From: JANQTF01 sp041741415
Lineage (GTDB): Bacteria > Bacteroidota > Bacteroidia > J057
Direction: 5' to 3'
NCBI GenBank assembly: GCA_041741415.1
Contig: JBGSKC010000036.1
Coordinates: 62,001-126,000 of the forward strand
DNA length: 64,000 bases
The notes under the pieces are model-generated. The model made no database searches, was not told the origin of the DNA, and saw only the letters and a program-made list of their open reading frames with translations. A program made the position numbers and the translations under genes. This document shows, piece after piece, positions 18,701 to 25,536 of the stretch (positions are counted from its first letter, which is position 1; every line of letters begins with the position of its first letter).

Positions 18701-21211
18701 AATGTTCGCTACAGAAGAAGTGGCAGTGAGGCCGCTGTTATCGGTGGCAACCGCCTTGATGGCATAATTGCCAGGGGTGGCGTTCGTCCAGCTGTACTGG
18801 TAAGGTGCAGTAGCATCGCTGCCGAGGAGGGTCGTTCCCTGGAAAAACTCTACTTTAGAGACGGTGCCATCAGGATCAGAGGCCGTGGCTGTGAGGGAAA
18901 TGGCCGTTCCTGCGGTGAAGTTGGCATTGTTGGTCGGGGCAGTGAGAGCAACCACAGGCGGCACTGGCGTTGAAGCCGCAACTACTGTGATGGCAACCAC
19001 ACTGCTTGTGCCGGTAAGGCCGCTATTGTCGGTGGCAACTGCCTTGAGGTTGTAATTTCCAGGGGTTGCGTTCGTCCAGGTAAACTGGTAAGGTGCAGTA
19101 GCATCGCTGCCGAGGAGGGTAGTTCCCTGGAAAAACTCTATTTTAGAGACGGTGCCATCAGGATCAGAGGCCGTGGCTGTCAGGGAAATGGGTGTTCCTG
19201 CAGTGAAGTTGGCATTGTTGGTCGGGGCAGTGAGATTTACGGTCGGAGGCACAGGATTGCCGCCGCCAGCGCCGGATTTGGTGACCAGAATTACCCAGTC
19301 GAGGTTGGCGTTATTTGGAGGGGTACCCAGCGATTTTTTTCCGCCGCCGCTGACTGAGGTCACAGAACCATTGACCAGAGCACCGCCATTCCTGGGGTCG
19401 TACCATTTTACCTCAAAGCCCCCGGTATTGGATTCGAGGTCGAGGGTAAAGGCAGTGCTTCCTGTTGGGAGATAAACGGCATACACTTCTCCTTTTTTCG
19501 CGAAGCAAAACAAAGAATTGCTGTTGCCCGAATTGCCCACCAACGCATCGGAAGGAGCCATTTGCCAGAAAGGCAGGTACTGGTAGAAAAAGTTCAGGGC
19601 GTGCTTGTTGTACTTCCACATCTGGTCGCGGGCTTCCCAGCTTTCGCTTTCGAGGTCGTCGTGCTCGCGGCTGTATCCGAAGTAGTATTCGACCCCGGCA
19701 CCACCACCCATGAGGTTGCCCCACAGCACTTTGTGGCGGGCGTCGGTTTGGTTGTTGTTGCCGTTGTTGTAGTTATCAGGCTCCACGCCAATGTGTGCAG
19801 GGCCTTGCTCGTCGTTCGACACAATCCAAGGGTAGCCAGCGTTTTGGGACATGTTTACATAATTCACGGTTTTGCTGTGGATCGTGTTAATATCCTGCTG
19901 AAGGGAAATTCCATGAATTGATTGCTGATTCCCGGCGTGGGGATCAAAGCGGACGTTTTCCTTGCCAGCCCAGTTGTGAACCACAACGGGATGGCCATAC
20001 GGGTCGATGGAGCGAATATATTGGGCGTAGCTGGCAATGGCTGATTTGAAAGGCTCAATTGATCCGTTGGAGCCGCCAAATTCTTCCCCAAGGTTCCAGT
20101 TGAGGGCCAGGTGATGACCAAAGCGGGCCACCATTTCGCGGAAGTATATCTTGCGCTCGTTGCCAATTGTAAAGCTGCCGTCGAACATGTCGTCGTTCTC
20201 GGTTTCGTTCAGCTTGAAGTGCAGAAACATGCCGAGTTCTTCGCCATGCGTGAACACGATTTCCCACTGCGCGAGTTTGGACACGTCAAACTTGAGGCGG
20301 TCGGCCTGGGCACCGGCACCACCATTGTAGGTCACATAAGGATGCACGTCGCGGCCATCGCCGTTGATGTTGTTGGTGAGGAAGGAAAAGACGTTACAAC
20401 CTGTCGAAGCGAGGTAATTCACAGCTCCAATGATGTTTTTGCCTTTTCCGCTTCCCCAGGTGGGGTCGCCGGCACTCCAATGCTGGGCATGAGCACTGTA
20501 GTGGTGCAGGCCGTCGCCGGGGAAGTTGAAGGTTTGACCTTTGACAGTATAGCTGCTGGTACTGGTGAGGCTGTTGCTGGAGCCTCCGTTGTCTGTTGTG
20601 TTGTCGAATTCCCAGTAGGCGAGGAAGTTTTCAGGAGCGTCTGCCCCTGCTTTCACAAAGTACTCGCCAGTTCCCTGGAACTGCAGGTAGCGGGCACCGG
20701 CATAGCGGAGGGTCCCTTTTGCCCGGAGGTCGGGGCCAGTTTTGTTGGTGGGCGCGATGGCAAAGGAACCGGCAGAGCCATTAAAGCTCGCAGGCGTTCC
20801 AGCAGTGGCGCTGGCGGCCACGGCCACATTGGTGCCCTGGCGGAAGGAGGCTGTGTAATTCCAGGCTCCAGTGAGCGGTGGCCTGAAATGAACACGCCAT
20901 TTGTTGCCGGAGTTGGCGGAAGAGTTTGCTGCGTTGCCGTCGGCGGCGAAATAGCCGGGCACCACGAGGCTCAAAGAGCCCTGCGTAAAGGTGACGTCCA
21001 GGCGATAATCCAGAAAGGGGTTAGGGCTGCCGGTTTCGGAAGCCTGCGGACCATCAAACGTGAGGGTCACGTCGTGCCATTGGCGGAGCTCGCCGGTAAT
21101 GGCAGGACTTTGAGCGGAAAGAAAGCCTGGCAGCAGGAGCAGGGAAAGGAGCCAGGCCCATCGGCGGTAATCAGAGCGAAGAGGGAAATTGCAACAGGAA
21201 ACTTGATGCAT
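15728..21211 (-). CDS. Modular secreted glycosidase-like protein with eight Ig repeats, CBM and T9SS domain
   Basis: A 1827-residue secreted protein. The start at 21211 was chosen because it precedes a usable signal peptide (RRWAWLLSLLLLPGFLSAQ). Residues about 37-115 match DUF5060 (VTLTFDGPQASETGSPNPF), the N-domain of a glycoside-hydrolase group. The catalytic part has a clan GH-A look with two candidate acids in WNLGEEF and VSNDEQGP. Two bacterial Ig repeats follow, then a CBM6-like carbohydrate-binding module, six more Ig repeats (each about 90 residues, DPDGTVSKVEFFQGTTLLGS type), a fibronectin-like segment, and a C-terminal T9SS type A sorting domain (YPNPLTGNQPIQIW … FVKLP). Likely role: cell-surface or secreted polysaccharide degradation; the substrate is unknown. 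The first two Ig repeats are almost identical in DNA. Confidence 0.88.
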   Translation of the reverse strand: MHQVSCCNFPLRSDYRRWAWLLSLLLLPGFLSAQSPAITGELRQWHDVTLTFDGPQASETGSPNPFLDYRLDVTFTQGSLSLVVPGYFAADGNAANSSANSGNKWRVHFRPPLTGAWNYTASFRQGTNVAVAASATAGTPASFNGSAGSFAIAPTNKTGPDLRAKGTLRYAGARYLQFQGTGEYFVKAGADAPENFLAYWEFDNTTDNGGSSNSLTSTSSYTVKGQTFNFPGDGLHHYSAHAQHWSAGDPTWGSGKGKNIIGAVNYLASTGCNVFSFLTNNINGDGRDVHPYVTYNGGAGAQADRLKFDVSKLAQWEIVFTHGEELGMFLHFKLNETENDDMFDGSFTIGNERKIYFREMVARFGHHLALNWNLGEEFGGSNGSIEPFKSAIASYAQYIRSIDPYGHPVVVHNWAGKENVRFDPHAGNQQSIHGISLQQDINTIHSKTVNYVNMSQNAGYPWIVSNDEQGPAHIGVEPDNYNNGNNNQTDARHKVLWGNLMGGGAGVEYYFGYSREHDDLESESWEARDQMWKYNKHALNFFYQYLPFWQMAPSDALVGNSGNSNSLFCFAKKGEVYAVYLPTGSTAFTLDLESNTGGFEVKWYDPRNGGALVNGSVTSVSGGGKKSLGTPPNNANLDWVILVTKSGAGGGNPVPPTVNLTAPTNNANFTAGTPISLTATASDPDGTVSKIEFFQGTTLLGSDATAPYQFTWTNATPGNYNLKAVATDNSGLTGTSSVVAITVVAASTPVPPVVALTAPTNNANFTAGTAISLTATASDPDGTVSKVEFFQGTTLLGSDATAPYQYSWTNATPGNYAIKAVATDNSGLTATSSVANIVVNPSGTGGGGTGGGGAGCPAPFAEQNGMVIIEAESATPVGSWTLETAIPGYTGSGYYVWNGADYFNAPGNGLLEYKVQITTPGTYKFVWRNRIAMGTSTSDFNDNWLRIPDASDFWAEKGGAKLWPKGSGKTPNPAGAGADGWFKIYVSEINIWSWQTRTNDGNPYEVFASFDTPGVYTIQVSARSKGHGIDRLVMFHSSVNQATATNAALGETLCQGGGGSVAVAPQVSLTAPTNGTSFQLGTAITLSANASDADGTVAKVDFLLNGITVIGTDNTAPYSINWTPGGAATYNISARATDNSGLSSTSSVATITVLTATAPKPPVVTLTSPANNTQFPLGNNIQISATASDQDGSVVKVEFWEGTNLLATDASAPYSFLWTSPVAGSYQIKAVAVDNSNLSASSAVVNVTVAGQNKLPSVAITSPAANASFVAGSPISITASASDTDGSVVKVEFYAGNLLIGTDQTAPFAATWSNATAGTHLLRAVATDNQGGSANSAQVSIVVTANGGGGTSGKPVVELIKPLNGATFAKGSTVNVEATATDSDGTIAQVEFFLNGNKFATQKVAAYRATLKNVQPGTYTLMAVGTDNQGNKDSSIVQYTVTGGSTTGSGPDVQIIEPLDGAVFNPGDDVAVEATATDANGSINRVEFFTNGVKWRTEKVAPYTGEIQNVQPGTYVLMAIAFDNDAFSDTSIITFTVTGGAPVAPNVSIISPVSGTELTEGASTDILVDATDPDGSITKVEVFVGNVMIGSDQSKPYEVKWNNMAPGTHALRAVAYDNSGMSATSFTVTVTVKPSVQPDLTGLAFEAIPDQGAVILQWSAQTETMVATYRISRSSDSTFFQSLTDVTAVGTSNTPTSYDEIDFTPLTGVSWYRLEAYGVDGSLLAILDQKVDLSAPKVVENWVIYPNPLTGNQPIQIWALLTQNVMIEVDINDVFGKPVLKQSYQFVEGQNKLVIGLNTLSPGMYFFTLRNAGSGEVIDTKVFVKLP
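18731..19248 (-). repeat. Near-identical tandem Ig-repeat coding units
   Basis: Within the glycosidase-like gene two 288-bp (96-codon) Ig units, about 18731-18960 and 19019-19248, are nearly identical at the nucleotide level, whereas the other six units are diverged. This indicates a recent unit duplication or gene conversion. Confidence 0.8.
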
Positions 21212-21728
21212 AATCCGCGATAAAAGATGACCAGCCAACCACCAGCGTGCAAGAGCTGGGGAAGGCTGAGCGGGTGAGATGAAAAAAAGAAAGGGAAAGA
21301 GCGAATGGAATTTCAAGGAGAGAATCGCGGAGATGGTACAAGAAGCGGACCACGGGAGGCAGGTTCCTGCTTAGATTTCGGGAGAGGAAGTCAGAGAAAT
21401 TGCGTGAAATCGGGGCGAAAGAAAAGAAAACAGATCGCCTGATTATCAGACCATTACCTGATAAATTTTCGCTTTTGGTCCTACCATTTGCGCGATAACC
21501 TTACCCGTCAGGATATTTCTCCCCCCCGTATCATCAGGTAAGATCCCGGCAGTTCCGGCTGTTTTTCGGGCGGCGCAGCGGGTAAATGGCTGCACCCTTG
21601 CCGGGGCCGGTTCTCAGATTGAGAAAGCATTTATTCAATTTGGAAACTTTTCTACCCGCGCAACCTTCGGCTGCATTGGTTCCTCTGTCAGGGGTATTTC
21701 TGATCCGTTCCCTTCAACCATCCCACCT
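21212..21728. other. Divergent intergenic region
   Basis: About 517 bp between the divergent glycosidase-like gene and the first barrel gene. It should contain both promoters, but I cannot place a convincing -33/-7 pair. No open frame with coding character and no strong hairpin is seen. Confidence 0.4.
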
Positions 21729-22412
21729 ATGAGCACCACCATCCGGCCATTGCTTTTTCTTCTTCACCTGCTGCTGATCACACCGGGTATTGCCCAGCAG
21801 GCGGCTGCTTCTTCCCGGGATTCCGCAGCGAAAGCACTGAAGCGGCACAGCCTTTCGGTTGCCTTCCGCACCCCGGACCTCAGAAACTTCACCATTCCTG
21901 GTACAAGCGAAAACATTGTTCCGCAGCACAGCAAGCTGGTGCTGTGCTACACCTACGCGCTGAGCGACCGCCACCTGCTGAGTGCCGAGGCAGGCTGGTC
22001 GCGCACGCGGGCCTTTCCGCTGTATGAGCCGACCGGGGCATTGAATCAATACACCAGTGCCTTTATTCCTGAGCTCCGGCTGGGCTACCGCTATCAGTTT
22101 GGCAGGCCGGATCGCCCTGTGCGCCCCTATCTGGGTATGGGCACGGTGCTTTCCACCCATCTGACACCGGTGGCGGGGCAGCGGGTATCGGGCGGCCTGA
22201 TGGAATTCCAAACCATGGCGGGGCTGCGCATTTTCCCTGAAGGAGGCCCGATATCGATCCAGGTGGAGGTGCCGTTTACCTTTATGACAGTAGCCCGGAC
22301 TTCGTTTGTGGATGGCAGCAGCAGGACTGCGGGGCGGTTTTCCCGTCCGGGCACGCTGGAAGGTGCCCTGGGGCAGTTTTGGCCTTTGGTGGGGATCGGC
22401 TGGAGGTGGTAA
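21729..22412 (+). CDS. Outer-membrane beta-barrel protein, paralogue 1
   Basis: A 227-residue protein with a signal peptide (residues 1-23, ending GIAQQ) and alternating hydrophobic strands ending in a C-terminal aromatic strand (GQFWPLVGIGWRW), the pattern of small outer-membrane barrels. It is the same length as the protein at 24833-25516 and clearly paralogous, with runs such as AFIPELRLGYRY, LTPVAGQR, QTMAGLRIFPEGGP and SIQVEVPFTF conserved. The two copies flank an AT-richer stretch of lipoprotein genes. The function is unknown; the conserved C-terminal half suggests a common structural role. Confidence 0.8.
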   Translation: MSTTIRPLLFLLHLLLITPGIAQQAAASSRDSAAKALKRHSLSVAFRTPDLRNFTIPGTSENIVPQHSKLVLCYTYALSDRHLLSAEAGWSRTRAFPLYEPTGALNQYTSAFIPELRLGYRYQFGRPDRPVRPYLGMGTVLSTHLTPVAGQRVSGGLMEFQTMAGLRIFPEGGPISIQVEVPFTFMTVARTSFVDGSSRTAGRFSRPGTLEGALGQFWPLVGIGWRW

Positions 22413-22586
22413 AAACCAGCAACCTGGCAATGCGGAAAGCCGGGATACCTGCCAGGCCCTGATCAGGAGGACAGTAGCTGCCGGGTGGAACCAAAAAAGC
22501 AGCAATATTCAATCTTTTCGAATTTATTTTTTCCAGACTTTGCCAAAAAGCATCAAAAGACAGATAGGCGAAACAACATGCAGAAC

Positions 22587-22602
22587 TTAATATTTGCTTA
22601 AC
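22587..22602 (+). promoter_or_regulatory. TTAAT-N6-TTAAC box, leader A
   Basis: TTAAT-ATTTGC-TTAAC, 58 bp before the ATG at 22661. The same box sits at exactly the same distance before the ATG at 23636, and boxes of the same design lie upstream of the TonB receptor at 5.3 kb. Confidence 0.45.
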
Positions 22603-22660
22603 ATTGGACACGGGAAGTTCTCTGATATTGCAACTGTCTAACCCTCCGGGCTCTGTTTCT

Positions 22661-22744
22661 ATGTTATATCAATTTATTTTCATGGAAATTTTTCTGGCAT
22701 CTGTTTACGGGCAAATGAAATGCCTTCTGCAGCGGGTGTCATAA
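22661..22744 (+). pseudogene. Relic leader and N-terminus of a lipoprotein gene
   Basis: A 27-codon frame (begins MLYQFIFMEIFLAS) whose upstream box, spacing and first codons parallel those of the interrupted lipoprotein gene at 23636 (begins MLHRKNFM). It stops after 27 codons and nothing homologous to the rest of that gene follows. I read it as the remnant of a duplicated copy; a genuine short leader peptide is a less likely alternative. Confidence 0.35.
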
Positions 22745-22825
22745 GAGTAACGTGAACAGTTGGCCGATGTGAACAACCTTTGCTGGGTCAGTAAGCAGCA
22801 TTTGAATACAACCAATCTCACCAAC

Positions 22826-23284
22826 ATGAACAAAATCCTCATCCTCACCGTCCTGGTCCTCCTCACAGGCTGCAAAGTCGATCTGGAGGAAGAATTCGGC
22901 ATTGCGGTCGAAGGCTCCTGGGAAATCCATTCCATCACCTATGGAGAGTCAGATACTACCGTTTTTTACACTGGTGCCCGACCCCGGATGGAGTTTAGAC
23001 GATGCGAGGAAGAGGAGGTCATGTGCCCGGTTTATCTTTTTGACCTGGATGGAAACATGAATTTTTCAACCTATCGGGGAGCACTCTCCGATAAGATCGC
23101 GACCTCAGGATCAGTCAGATTTGACTTATGGACAGTTAATCAAGATTTTAACGATTCTGTGGCGGTATTCCGGGGCTTTACATTTTTATTGAACAGTGAC
23201 ACCCTATTCCTCGCTGGCGGAAGCCTTGGCTTCAATCGTTACGTTTCCCAAAACGCATCCCTGGTTCTGGTGAGGGAGCAGTAA
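22826..23284 (+). CDS. Small lipoprotein of unknown function
   Basis: A 152-residue protein. The ATG at 22826 starts a lipoprotein signal peptide (MNKILILTVLVLLTGC, lipid-modified Cys at 16). A longer frame from 22760 would add 22 residues in front of the signal and is rejected. The mature protein (GSWEIHSITYGESDT … FLFDLDGNMNFSTY-like pattern) has the look of a lipocalin-type or META-like beta-barrel lipoprotein, with a 'WEIHSI' opening and alternating strands, but I cannot assign a family. It lies between the two barrel paralogues, in the AT-richer stretch. Confidence 0.7.
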   Translation: MNKILILTVLVLLTGCKVDLEEEFGIAVEGSWEIHSITYGESDTTVFYTGARPRMEFRRCEEEEVMCPVYLFDLDGNMNFSTYRGALSDKIATSGSVRFDLWTVNQDFNDSVAVFRGFTFLLNSDTLFLAGGSLGFNRYVSQNASLVLVREQ

Positions 23285-23635
23285 CCTCCGGGAATGTTGC
23301 CGGGCTTGATGGATTGGGTTGGCTGTGATGGCGGGAGGGGTCGAATTCGTCAGCACTGAGGAGGCAACCACGCTTCGCCTTGTCAAGACTTCACCTTTAG
23401 GGTTGGGTGTAGTGGAACCAGAATAAATACGTTTGATAATCAGCCATTTAGCCTGCCTCTATCTTTCATAAAAACAGGAAAAATGCAATCTTATATATAT
23501 TACCATTTACTAAACCTTGCCAAATAAATTGAATATACATACAATTGTCTGATTGAAAAAATTAATGCTCGCTTAACATTGCGTCCCTGGATTTAGCCTT
23601 TCTTGCTGACCAAACCTCAAACAAAAACCTTTCCT
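23285..23635. other. AT-rich upstream region of the interrupted lipoprotein gene
   Basis: 350 bp without a gene, clearly richer in A/T than the rest of the window. Near its right end is the TTAAT-N6-TTAAC box at 23562-23577. No terminator for the preceding lipoprotein gene is obvious. Confidence 0.5.
23562..23577 (+). promoter_or_regulatory. TTAAT-N6-TTAAC box, leader B
   Basis: TTAAT-GCTCGC-TTAAC, 58 bp before the ATG at 23636. The half-site spacing (11-bp period) and the distance to the start codon are the same as in leader A at 22587-22602, and the box is followed by ATTG in both. Confidence 0.45.
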
Positions 23636-24675
23636 ATGTTACATCGTAAAAATTTCATGAGAGTCCTCTCTCTCTCTCTCTCGTTAGTGTGGGGATGATG
23701 GGATGCCGGCCACAGCAGTTGCCAGAACTGGCAGAGACAACTGAAGGCTCAACCCAAGCCATTCGTGTATCAGACCAAGGCTGGCTTGTGTTTACGGATC
23801 AGGAGCAATTTATCAGCACCATGCAGAGCCTTTTTCAAGACCGTGCAAGGCTGGAATCCTATGATCAGCAGCATGGCTACACCGCCTACTTCAATGCCTG
23901 GCGCGCGATTGGCGAGGAAGAGTACGAAACATTGGTCCCTAAGGTACTGGCCGGGGAACCACTTGGCGATTTTTCGCATCTGATCTTCTTCACCCGCAAT
24001 GCAAAAAGAGAGTGGGAAGAGCAAATGCAGATTTCACATCCCATTCTTCAGTTCCTCACAAATGAAAAAGGGATTTTACAGGTTGGAGATTCAGTAAAAA
24101 AATTCTCTTATGATTGGGCTGTTTCAGTTCCTATGAATAACCCAGCTTTGGTAACTAGGCTGGAAAACACGACAGATTTTTCTGAATCATTCTGGCATCC
24201 GTTCCGAAGTGCCATCACGAGATCGAAGATCAAGGAGTCGGAGCAGGGTGTAAATTCAAGGGCAGGCAACAACCTCGATATTAGAGAATATGAGCCCGGA
24301 AATTTAAATCTCAGAAGAATCAGGGGACTGCTTGAATATCAGTCGAACGTTCAGTCGCTTCAGGTGGTATCATCTGAAACCAAGCACCAAAGGAGAATTT
24401 CTGGAGTTTGGGTTGGTGATGAAGCTCCAACACTGATTCATAGAAATGATGGATATTTAATTTGGGGGGATCAAGATACAACCTTCATAGATGTTGACAA
24501 TGTGTTGGTAAACGAGAAGTCAACACCTTCCTATGGACTTGGTACCACATGTCCAACGTTCTGTATCAGAACCGATATTGACATAACTGGGTTTCACGGA
24601 TGTGGCGACTGTGACGGAAACTCAAGTTTTGATAACCAGACAGCAACGACAACCTACGTTATGCCTTGGCCTTAA
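23636..24675 (+). CDS. Lipoprotein gene, frame-interrupted at a (CT)8 tract in the signal peptide
   Basis: The ATG at 23636 (second Met at 23657) opens a signal-peptide-like frame, MLHRKNFMRVLSLSLSLVWG, that hits TGA at 23696. The main 328-residue frame continues to 24675 in the +2 frame; its only start is a weak GTG at 23689 without a signal peptide. The switch lies at an eight-unit CT tract (23666-23682). Losing one unit, or gaining two, would join the frames and give …LSLVSVGMMGC, a lipoprotein signal with Cys before RPQQ. The mature part resembles Bacteroidota lipoproteins of the DUF4848 kind (LVFTDQEQFISTM … QQHGYTAYF), with a Cys-rich C-terminus (CPTFC … HGCGDCDG). Possible readings: phase-variable gene, off in this sequence; pseudogene; or an assembly slip. 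Base composition is AT-richer than neighbours. Confidence 0.6.
23666..23682 (+). repeat. (CT)8 simple sequence repeat
   Basis: Eight CT units plus a final C, inside the signal-peptide coding part of the gene at 23636. Dinucleotide tracts in such positions are known slippage sites in phase-variable surface genes of other bacteria. Confidence 0.9.
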
Positions 24676-24681
24676 ATCTAG

Positions 24682-24728
24682 TAACTCGCGTTGTGATTTT
24701 TACTCTGAAAAAATCACAACGCGAGTTA
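24682..24728 (+). terminator. Strong intrinsic terminator
   Basis: A 20-bp perfect stem (TAACTCGCGTTGTGATTTTT and its complement) with a short loop, 7 bp after the stop of the interrupted lipoprotein gene. T and A runs at the inner ends make it a candidate bidirectional terminator. An intact terminator argues that the gene is still an expressed unit. Confidence 0.8.
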
Positions 24729-24832
24729 ACTGCTTTTAATCCATCTTAGAAGCTCTTTGTGAAGAACAATAGCTTCTATTTCTCTCCAAATTCCACAAAA
24801 GAGACACCCTTTCCCACTTAAATCAATAAAAC

Positions 24833-25516
24833 ATGAGCTATCATTACTGGCTCTCAAGCCTTTCCTTTATTCTATTACTTCTATCGCAATGCTTCGCCCA
24901 GGACGGCGACTTGCCTGTTGCAGATTCCGCCTCCAGACAAAACAGGCCCCATACCCTTTACATATCCTACCGAACTCCGGAGCTAGGCGAAGTAATTGAA
25001 CCCACCACCGGAGAAAACCTCTTTGCGGAACATAGTAGTCTTGTGCTTGGGTACAGTTTTGCCTTAACCAACCACAACCTCGTCAGTGCTGAGTTTGGCT
25101 GGTCCAAAACAAGGGCATTCCCTTTGTATCAATCTAACGGAGGTGTCAGCCAATACACCCGGGCATTTATTCCAGAACTCCGGCTGGGCTACCGGTACCT
25201 GTTCAATCAGCCTGCCCGCCATGTGCGGCCATATCTGGGGATTGGCACAGTGCTTTTCACACCACTGACACCCGTTGCCGGGCAGCGGATTGCTGGTGGA
25301 TTTATGGAGGTTCAAACCATGGCAGGCCTGCGTATTTTCCCTGAAGGAGGCCCTGTTTCGATTCAGGTAGAAGTGCCTTTTACCTTTATCACGATGGGTC
25401 GCACCCCCTTCGCAGATGGCGGCGGCAGGACCTCGGGGCGGTTTTCCCATCCCCAAACTTTAGAAAATTTTGTGGGTCAGTTTTGGCCCTTCCTTAGCAT
25501 TGGCTGGCGGTGGTAA
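24833..25516 (+). CDS. Outer-membrane beta-barrel protein, paralogue 2
   Basis: A 227-residue protein with a signal peptide (ending QCFAQ, about residue 23), paralogous along its full length to the protein at 21729-22412. The C-terminal half is the best conserved (LTPVAGQR, QTMAGLRIFPEGGP, SIQVEVPFTF, FSHPQTLENFVGQFWP) and it ends with the same aromatic strand (IGWRW). Its stop codon lies 20 bp before the ATG of the TonB receptor at 25537, so the two are probably co-transcribed, which hints that this barrel copy works with that receptor. Function unknown. Confidence 0.8.
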   Translation: MSYHYWLSSLSFILLLLSQCFAQDGDLPVADSASRQNRPHTLYISYRTPELGEVIEPTTGENLFAEHSSLVLGYSFALTNHNLVSAEFGWSKTRAFPLYQSNGGVSQYTRAFIPELRLGYRYLFNQPARHVRPYLGIGTVLFTPLTPVAGQRIAGGFMEVQTMAGLRIFPEGGPVSIQVEVPFTFITMGRTPFADGGGRTSGRFSHPQTLENFVGQFWPFLSIGWRW

Positions 25517-25536
25517 TCCAATTTTTCAAATACCAA

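Noticed and set aside
20111..21223. Plus-strand open frames of up to 446 codons inside the 15.7-21.2 kb glycosidase-like gene
   Set aside because: They mirror the repeat pattern of the real gene on the other strand, begin at arbitrary ATGs and show no domain.
22760..22825. Longer start of the small lipoprotein gene at 22760
   Set aside because: It would put 22 residues before a complete lipoprotein signal peptide, which must be N-terminal to work.
23689..24675. The interrupted lipoprotein gene as an intact gene starting at GTG 23689
   Set aside because: That start leaves no signal peptide, while a good one is encoded just upstream in another frame across the CT tract.
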